From Nitrosomonas sp. (GTDB lineage: Bacteria > Pseudomonadota > Gammaproteobacteria > Burkholderiales > Nitrosomonadaceae), in contig JAOULU010000042.1 of NCBI GenBank assembly GCA_029881855.1, forward strand, positions 1 to 9,659: a DNA stretch of 9,659 nucleotides. Reading direction: 5' to 3'. Positions 5,322-9,659 of the stretch are shown here, piece after piece (the stretch's first letter is position 1; each line of letters begins with the position of its first letter). The position numbers and the translations under genes are program-made. A model generated the notes under the pieces. That model made no database searches. It was not told the origin of the DNA and saw nothing but the letters and a program-made list of their open reading frames with translations.

Positions 5322-6119
5322 ATGAGCGCCATCAACACAATACGTAACAAACAAACACCTGAGCAGGGATTGTTACTTGCTGGTGTGCTGGCATTGTTGG
5401 TGCATGTTGTTTTTATTATAGTGATGATTTTTGGCTTAAATTGGAAAACTCAGTCACCAGAGGGCATGGTGATTGATTTATGGCAAGATTTGTCACGACC
5501 CGTTCAGCCGCATAAAATACCAGAACCCTCATTGCCACCAAAGCAGCAAACCAAACCTGTTGAAGAGCCTGTTAAGCAGGAGCCTGCAGCAGAATCGATA
5601 AGAATGGCGCCACCGCCACCTAAGAAGCCTGATATTCCACTGAAGCAAGAGAATAAAAAGCCTAAACCAGAACAAAAAATAAAATCTGACTCGGAAGATA
5701 TTAAGAAGAAAGCACAAGAAAGACGCGATGCGGAGAAGAAGGCAAAAGAAAAAGCCGAAGCAGAGCGACTGCAACACGAACAAGAGGCACATGCCAAACT
5801 AGAAGCCCAGCAGGCAGCGGCGCGAGCACGTGTAATGAGCGAGGTGGCAAAATATAAAGCTATGATTCTGGCTAAAATTAGAAGCAGGATTGTTATGCCG
5901 CCAGACTTACCAGGTAACCCGGTAGCTGAGTTTAATGTTACGTTGCTTCCTGGCGGCGATATTTTGGATGCAAGATTACGTAGAGGTAGTGGTTATACTG
6001 CTTTTGATGCTGCGGTGGAGCGCGCCATTATTTTATCAAGACCATTGCCATTGCCTCCTGATCCGGCATTATTCAATGAGTTTAGAAGTCTAAATGTTAC
6101 CGTGCATTATCTGGAATAA
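5322..6119 (+). CDS. tolA: Tol-Pal linker protein TolA
   Basis: TolA is anchored in the inner membrane, spans the periplasm and contacts TolB/Pal through its C-terminal domain. Its 265 residues divide clearly. Domain I is a cytoplasmic tail with a transmembrane helix at about 17-38 (LLLAGVLALLVHVVFIIVMIF). A Pro/Lys-rich stretch spans 60-120, and an Ala/Lys/Glu coiled-coil domain II spans about 120-172. Domain III, a TonB-C-like fold, spans about 175-265 with PPDLPGNPVAEF, LPGGDILDARL, FDAAVERAI and LPLPPDPALF. It is much shorter than E. coli TolA (421) because the helical stalk is short. The domain III wording resembles betaproteobacterial TolA. The start at 5322 lacks a clear Shine-Dalgarno, so coupling to tolR (stop 10 nt earlier) is likely. 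There is an Ala/Lys composition bias but no tandem DNA repeats. Confidence 0.93.
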   Translation: MSAINTIRNKQTPEQGLLLAGVLALLVHVVFIIVMIFGLNWKTQSPEGMVIDLWQDLSRPVQPHKIPEPSLPPKQQTKPVEEPVKQEPAAESIRMAPPPPKKPDIPLKQENKKPKPEQKIKSDSEDIKKKAQERRDAEKKAKEKAEAERLQHEQEAHAKLEAQQAAARARVMSEVAKYKAMILAKIRSRIVMPPDLPGNPVAEFNVTLLPGGDILDARLRRGSGYTAFDAAVERAIILSRPLPLPPDPALFNEFRSLNVTVHYLE

Positions 6120-6120
6120 T

Positions 6121-6129
6121 TGCTATAAT
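6121..6129 (+). promoter_or_regulatory. Extended -10 promoter upstream of tolB
   Basis: TGCTATAAT is a perfect extended -10 (TGn-TATAAT) immediately after the tolA stop and 42 nt before the tolB ATG. No good -35 is present at 16-18 nt (CGTGCA or GTGCAT), which extended -10 promoters can tolerate. In E. coli a second promoter in front of tolB is known, so this is a reasonable internal promoter for tolB-pal-cpoB and the que genes. Confidence 0.5.
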
Positions 6130-6171
6130 TTTTCGATTCTTTAAACCCTTTTATATTGTATTCTTTTGCTC

Positions 6172-7470
6172 ATGCCCATTCAATTTCGCCCGTTTTTTTG
6201 TAGCATATGGTTTTTAGTTCTTTGGTTAATAAGTGCACCATTGCATGCCGGGCTTGATATCGAAATTTTTGGTGGCGGAACAACGCGTACCCCTATTGCT
6301 ATTGTGCCTTTTTCTGATGAAGATAAACTTCAGCAAAGTGTTACGACAATTGTAGGTGCTGATCTAGAACGCAGTGGCCTGTTTAAGTTAATTGATTCCG
6401 ATGGACTGAGACCTTATGCGCCAGTAGAAATTGTTTATTCTGATTGGACACAACGGGGAGCTAGTGCATTGGTTATTGGGCGTACTGCTTTGATGCTAAA
6501 TGGTATGGTGGAAATTGAGTTTCGTTTAATGGATGTTGCAAGAAAAGAACAGTTGGCTGGTTTCTTGACTGTTGTATCAAAGACACAGTTGAGAGCGGCA
6601 GCGCATCGTATTGCAGATATTATTTATGAAACATTAACTGGTGATGTGGGTGTTTTTAGTACACGCATTGCTTATGTGGTGAAACAAGGTAAGAAATATG
6701 CGTTGCAGGTGGCTGATGCAGACGGGTTTAATGCTCATTCGATTATGGAATATAGTGAACCAATTATTTCACCAGCTTGGTCTCCCGATGGCAGCCAACT
6801 GGCTTATGTTTCTTTTGAGAATAAAAAACCTATCGTTTACGTGCAGACATTAAGAACGAGAGAACGTAAGGCGATCGCTAACTTTAAAGGGAGCAATAGT
6901 GCACCAGCCTGGTCACCTGATGGTAAAAGACTGGCTGTCGTATTGTCTGTGTTTGGGAACTCGCAAATTTATTTGATCAATGCAGATGGGAGCGGCATGA
7001 AAAGGCTAAGTAGAAGCTCAGGTATTGATACAGAACCCAGCTTTTCTCCTGATGGACGTTCAATAATCTTTACTTCTGATCGTGGCGGTAGTCCACAGAT
7101 TTATCGTATGTCCGTAACTGAGACAGAAAGCGGAATGGCAGAGCGACTAACTTTTGAAGGGAATTACAACGTTAGCCCTGATTTTAATCAGGATGGCAAG
7201 AGTTTTACATTTATTACTAGAAATAATGGTCAGTTTAATGTGGCTGTGCAGGAGTTTGGCTCACGTCAGATGCAAATCTTGACAAATTCTCGATATGATG
7301 AGTCCCCTAGCTTCGCTCCTAATGGTAAAATGATTCTGTATGCCACAGAAATTGGGGGGCGTGGTATATTATCAGCTGTGTCAAAAGATGGGCAAACGCG
7401 GCAGAACTTGTCGATTCAGGCGGGGGATATTAGAGAACCTGCTTGGGGACCACTACCAAAAGAGAATTGA
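6172..7470 (+). CDS. tolB: Periplasmic Tol-Pal protein TolB
   Basis: TolB shuttles between Pal and TolA in the periplasm and controls Pal release from peptidoglycan. I start it at ATG 6172 (432 residues); an in-frame TTG at 6166 would add two residues but offers no better ribosome site, and neither has a Shine-Dalgarno. The signal peptide FCSIWFLVLWLISAPLHA is cleaved after about 26, giving mature GLDIEIFGG. The N-terminal domain to about 160 (PIAIVPFSDED, DLERSGLF) is followed by a beta-propeller with WD40-like PD40 repeats: PAWSPDGSQLAYVSFE, PAWSPDGKRLAVVLS, PSFSPDGRSIIFTSDRGG, SPDFNQDGKSFTFI and PSFAPNGKMILYATE. Length matches E. coli (430). A 52-nt gap from tolA contains an extended -10, so it may have its own promoter. 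Confidence 0.96.
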   Translation: MPIQFRPFFCSIWFLVLWLISAPLHAGLDIEIFGGGTTRTPIAIVPFSDEDKLQQSVTTIVGADLERSGLFKLIDSDGLRPYAPVEIVYSDWTQRGASALVIGRTALMLNGMVEIEFRLMDVARKEQLAGFLTVVSKTQLRAAAHRIADIIYETLTGDVGVFSTRIAYVVKQGKKYALQVADADGFNAHSIMEYSEPIISPAWSPDGSQLAYVSFENKKPIVYVQTLRTRERKAIANFKGSNSAPAWSPDGKRLAVVLSVFGNSQIYLINADGSGMKRLSRSSGIDTEPSFSPDGRSIIFTSDRGGSPQIYRMSVTETESGMAERLTFEGNYNVSPDFNQDGKSFTFITRNNGQFNVAVQEFGSRQMQILTNSRYDESPSFAPNGKMILYATEIGGRGILSAVSKDGQTRQNLSIQAGDIREPAWGPLPKEN

Positions 7471-7492
7471 GTTCACTTTTTACTTGACTTAA

Positions 7493-7498
7493 AAGGAG
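7493..7498 (+). promoter_or_regulatory. Strong ribosome binding site of pal
   Basis: AAGGAG with a 6-nt spacer to the ATG at 7505. This is the best Shine-Dalgarno in the window and contrasts with the weak or absent sites of ybgC, tolA, tolB, cpoB and queE. It fits the known high abundance of Pal relative to other Tol proteins. Confidence 0.75.
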
Positions 7499-7504
7499 TA
7501 GCAC

Positions 7505-8005
7505 ATGAAGAAGATATTGGGTGTATTGATCATTAGTTTGTTATCAGCTTGTGCCAGTCAAACGACGAAACCATCTGCAGAAGCTGTTGCTAATGATGAA
7601 GTAATAGATAGTAGCGCAGTTGAGTCAGATGGGGTGGACTTTCATCCATTACAAGATCCCAATAGTATTTTATCGCAACGCAGTGTGTATTATGACTTTG
7701 ATAGTTATGCCCTGAAAAGCGAATACAGGGAGTTAGTAGTGGCTCATGCGCAGTATTTACGTGACAATGCTAACGCCAAAGTGTTGCTTCAAGGTAACAC
7801 TGACGAGCGTGGTAGCCGTGAATATAATCTTGCACTTGGTCAGCGCCGTGCCGACAGTGTTAAAAATATGATGTTGTTGTCTGGTGCCCGGGAGAGACAA
7901 ATTGAGTCAGTTAGTTTGGGTGAGGAAAAGCCTCGTGTCTCTGGGCATAATGAAGCTGCATGGCGTGAAAATCGTCGTACAGATATTATCTATCAGGGTG
8001 AATAA
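7505..8005 (+). CDS. pal: Peptidoglycan-associated lipoprotein Pal
   Basis: An outer-membrane lipoprotein of 166 residues that binds diaminopimelate peptidoglycan and TolB. The lipobox LLSAC places the lipidated cysteine at 16; the next residue is Ala, not Asp, so export to the outer membrane is expected. A disordered linker (about 17-55) leads to the OmpA-like domain from SVYYDFDSYALK (60-71) to the end. The peptidoglycan-binding motif GNTDERGSREYNLALGQRRA (97-116) is intact, including the Asp of TDERG and the Arg pair of GQRRA. Length is close to E. coli Pal (173). It is 34 nt downstream of tolB, and cpoB follows after 6 nt. Confidence 0.97.
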   Translation: MKKILGVLIISLLSACASQTTKPSAEAVANDEVIDSSAVESDGVDFHPLQDPNSILSQRSVYYDFDSYALKSEYRELVVAHAQYLRDNANAKVLLQGNTDERGSREYNLALGQRRADSVKNMMLLSGARERQIESVSLGEEKPRVSGHNEAAWRENRRTDIIYQGE

Positions 8006-8011
8006 GTAGTA

Positions 8012-8854
8012 ATGTTGATACGCGCTTCCTTCTTATTATTTGTCATGAGCTGCAATGTTAGTTTTGCTGGGTTATTTGGTGATGATAAAGCACGCGAACA
8101 AATTAGTGTTTTACGCAGCCAAGTTGATAAGATGGAAGTGCGTGTTGCCAAGATGGAAGATGCACTTAAAAGCCAGGCGTTGTTAGAGCTTTATTCACAA
8201 GTAGAAACAATGGGGATTGAGCTTGGAAAGATGCGTGGGCAGTTAGAAGTGTTGAATAACGATGGCATGATATTGCAGAAGCGGCAAAGAGACTTTTATA
8301 TTGATCTGGACGGGCGGTTACGTCAGATTGAACAACCTGGTGTGCCAATTTTGCCAGTACTTCCACCAGATTCCGAGCCAGCGCCTTTATCAGACGAAAC
8401 AACAACAACATCTGAATTAATAGCCAAAGCCGATGAATCATCTTCGGTAATATTGCCGATTACAGAATTGGTGCCTGCGAATTCTACTGAAAGCAGTGCT
8501 TATGAAGCGGCCTATGGTTTATTCCTTAATGGTGATTATGCGGGTGCTATATTGCAATTTAAGGATTTCCTGCAAAACTATGCAAAATCTAGTCTAGCTC
8601 CTGGTGCGGCCTATTGGATAGGTAATGCGCATTATGCGTCTCGTGATTTCCAGGACGCTATAGATGCGCAAAAAAAATTAATGCGTATATATCCTGAAAG
8701 TCAGAAGGTGCCAGATGCATTGTTAAATATTGCCAGTAGCCAGCAGGAAATGGCTGATCGTAATGCAGCTAAACAAACATTGGAAGAGTTGGTCGCAAAG
8801 TACCCTTCCAGTGAAGCAGCGGGAAAAGCAAAGGAACGACTGGCTAAGCTTTAA
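8012..8854 (+). CDS. cpoB: Cell division coordinator CpoB (YbgF)
   Basis: A periplasmic protein that links Tol energy state to PBP1B-dependent septal wall synthesis. It has 280 residues (E. coli 263). The signal peptide MLIRASFLLFVMSCNVSFA is probably cleaved after Ala19. Residues about 25-107 form a heptad-rich coiled coil (VLRSQVDKMEVRVAKMED) for trimerisation. A Pro/Thr/Ser linker spans about 109-160. Three TPR units fill 163-280: YEAAYGLFLNGDYAGAILQF, AAYWIGNAHYASRDFQDAID and ALLNIASSQQEMADRNAAKQ. It starts 6 nt after the pal stop with no clear Shine-Dalgarno, so coupling is likely. The linker is longer than in E. coli, but the architecture is complete. Confidence 0.95.
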   Translation: MLIRASFLLFVMSCNVSFAGLFGDDKAREQISVLRSQVDKMEVRVAKMEDALKSQALLELYSQVETMGIELGKMRGQLEVLNNDGMILQKRQRDFYIDLDGRLRQIEQPGVPILPVLPPDSEPAPLSDETTTTSELIAKADESSSVILPITELVPANSTESSAYEAAYGLFLNGDYAGAILQFKDFLQNYAKSSLAPGAAYWIGNAHYASRDFQDAIDAQKKLMRIYPESQKVPDALLNIASSQQEMADRNAAKQTLEELVAKYPSSEAAGKAKERLAKL

Positions 8855-8856
8855 CT

Positions 8857-9513
8857 ATGTCAGTATCTGAAGTATTAAACTTGCGTGTCAATGAAATTTT
8901 CTATTCTTTGCAAGGAGAAACAAGCCGTGTTGGTCTGCCAACAGTTTTCATACGCTTGACGGGCTGCCCGCTGCGTTGTGGTTATTGCGATACGGCCTAT
9001 GCTTTTACTGGTGGTGAAAACATCTCATTAACCACCATTCTTAGCCAGGTTGCAAGCTATGGAGCACATTACGTGACAGTAACAGGTGGTGAGCCGCTTG
9101 CACAGAAAGAGTGCCCAAGTTTACTCACGGCATTATGTGACGCTAATTATTCGGTTTCATTAGAAACCAGCGGCGCGTTAGATATTTCCAAAGTCGATCA
9201 CCGTGTCAGTAAAGTGATGGACATTAAAACACCAGGGTCTGGTGAGGTTGATAAAAACAACTGGTCTAATCTTGATCATCTAACACAGCAAGACGAATTG
9301 AAGTTTGTTTTGTGCGATAAGGTTGATTATCAATGGGCTAGTGAAGTTATTAATGCGCGACATCTCGATCAACTCTGCTCTATTCTATTTTCTCCCGTGC
9401 ATGGTAAATTGGTACCCAAAGATTTAGCAAACTGGATTTTGCGAGACAAATTGCCGGTAAGAATGCAAATTCAATTACATAAATTACTCTGGGATGATGG
9501 GCCGGGTCGATAG
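8857..9513 (+). CDS. queE: 7-carboxy-7-deazaguanine synthase QueE
   Basis: Radical SAM enzyme converting 6-carboxy-tetrahydropterin to 7-carboxy-7-deazaguanine, the ring contraction in queuosine/preQ0 synthesis. It has 218 residues. The 4Fe-4S motif is the standard CX3CX2C form, CPLRCGYCD with Cys37, Cys41 and Cys44. The QueE N-terminus NEIFYSLQGE (12-21) precedes it, TVTGGEPL (74-81) is the SAM-binding GGEP motif, and SLETSG (101-106) follows. The C-terminus QLHKLLWDDGPGR is characteristic of proteobacterial QueE. It begins 2 nt after the cpoB stop without a clear Shine-Dalgarno, so it is probably the next gene of the same transcript. This arrangement after cpoB is known from pseudomonads and betaproteobacteria. 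Confidence 0.96.
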   Translation: MSVSEVLNLRVNEIFYSLQGETSRVGLPTVFIRLTGCPLRCGYCDTAYAFTGGENISLTTILSQVASYGAHYVTVTGGEPLAQKECPSLLTALCDANYSVSLETSGALDISKVDHRVSKVMDIKTPGSGEVDKNNWSNLDHLTQQDELKFVLCDKVDYQWASEVINARHLDQLCSILFSPVHGKLVPKDLANWILRDKLPVRMQIQLHKLLWDDGPGR

Positions 9514-9555
9514 CTGATAGACTGCCATGGTATTTTTCATCTTTTTTGGAATTAA

Positions 9556-9659
9556 ATGAAAAAAGCAGTTGTATTGTTATCTGGCGGACTCGATTCTGCA
9601 ACAACACTGGCCATAGCAAAAGATAAGCAATTTGAATGTTACGCGCTTAGTGTGAATTA
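9556..9659 (+). CDS. queC: 7-cyano-7-deazaguanine synthase QueC, N-terminal part (cut by window edge)
   Basis: The first 34 codons only. [20 protein letters not shown] contains the PP-loop SGGLDSATT, the ATP pyrophosphatase signature of QueC, which amidates and dehydrates the QueE product to preQ0 using ammonia and ATP. The zinc-binding cysteines lie outside the window. GGA about 7 nt before the ATG serves as a weak Shine-Dalgarno. The 42-nt gap after queE (9514-9555) shows no promoter or terminator I can support, so the two are probably cotranscribed. ExsB and other PP-loop synthetases are ruled out mainly by the queE neighbour. Confidence 0.92.
   Translation, partial: MKKAVVLLSGGLDSATTLAIAKDKQFECYALSVN

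Noticed and set aside
4469..5350. Antisense frames opposite tolQ and tolR
   Set aside because: Shadows of strongly conserved membrane protein genes.
5504..5797. Two long antisense open frames opposite tolA rich in Cys, Ser, Phe and Leu
   Set aside because: They mirror the Lys/Ala/Glu-rich codons of the TolA stalk; a composition artefact without a start signal or family likeness.
9514..9555. preQ1 riboswitch in front of queC
   Set aside because: Only 42 nt inside an operon, with no C-rich loop/A-rich tail arrangement of preQ1 aptamers.

Overview
The window reads as chromosome of a Gram-negative proteobacterium. A complete Tol-Pal envelope operon fills the right half. The form of the TolA C-terminus (LPGGDILDARL, AVERAI, LPLPPDPALF, FRSLN) and the linkage tol-pal-queE-queC point to a betaproteobacterium, possibly Nitrosomonadales, with gammaproteobacteria such as pseudomonads as the alternative. 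This placement rests on remembered family features, not on a search.

Layout. Bases 1-1828, minus strand: the 5' part of a membrane-anchored alpha/beta hydrolase of the YfhR/Bem46 type, preceded by dbpA, the DEAD-box helicase that acts on 23S rRNA. Bases 1829-3017: an AT-rich accessory patch on the minus strand. It holds a broken ADP-ribosyltransferase-like (ART) gene and a small exported Cys-containing protein without a normal start codon. Each is followed at once by sequence resembling an integron attC site. Bases 3018-3539: a periplasmic DUF2141 protein, minus strand. Bases 3540-3786: a divergent intergenic region with candidate promoters for both sides and a perfect 13-bp palindrome. Bases 3787-9513, plus strand: ybgC, tolQ, tolR, tolA, tolB, pal, cpoB (ybgF), queE, and from 9556 the start of queC, cut by the window edge.

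How the genes work together. TolQ-TolR form the proton-driven inner-membrane motor. TolA spans the periplasm, TolB is the periplasmic propeller and Pal is the peptidoglycan-binding outer-membrane lipoprotein. CpoB coordinates this machine with cell-wall synthesis at the septum, and YbgC is an acyl-CoA thioesterase tied to the complex. QueE and QueC make consecutive steps of 7-deazaguanine (preQ0/queuosine) synthesis and are only positionally linked to Tol-Pal. A consensus extended -10 between tolA and tolB suggests an internal promoter for tolB-pal-cpoB-que.

The most unusual part is 1850-2470. The ART remnant carries the YRG and STS motifs of arginine-type ADP-ribosyltransferases in different reading frames. 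It is bracketed by the complementary octamers GTTATGTG and CACATAAC in the arrangement expected for the two ends of an integron cassette, and no integrase is visible. I read this as a decaying cassette remnant (CALIN-like), with moderate confidence.
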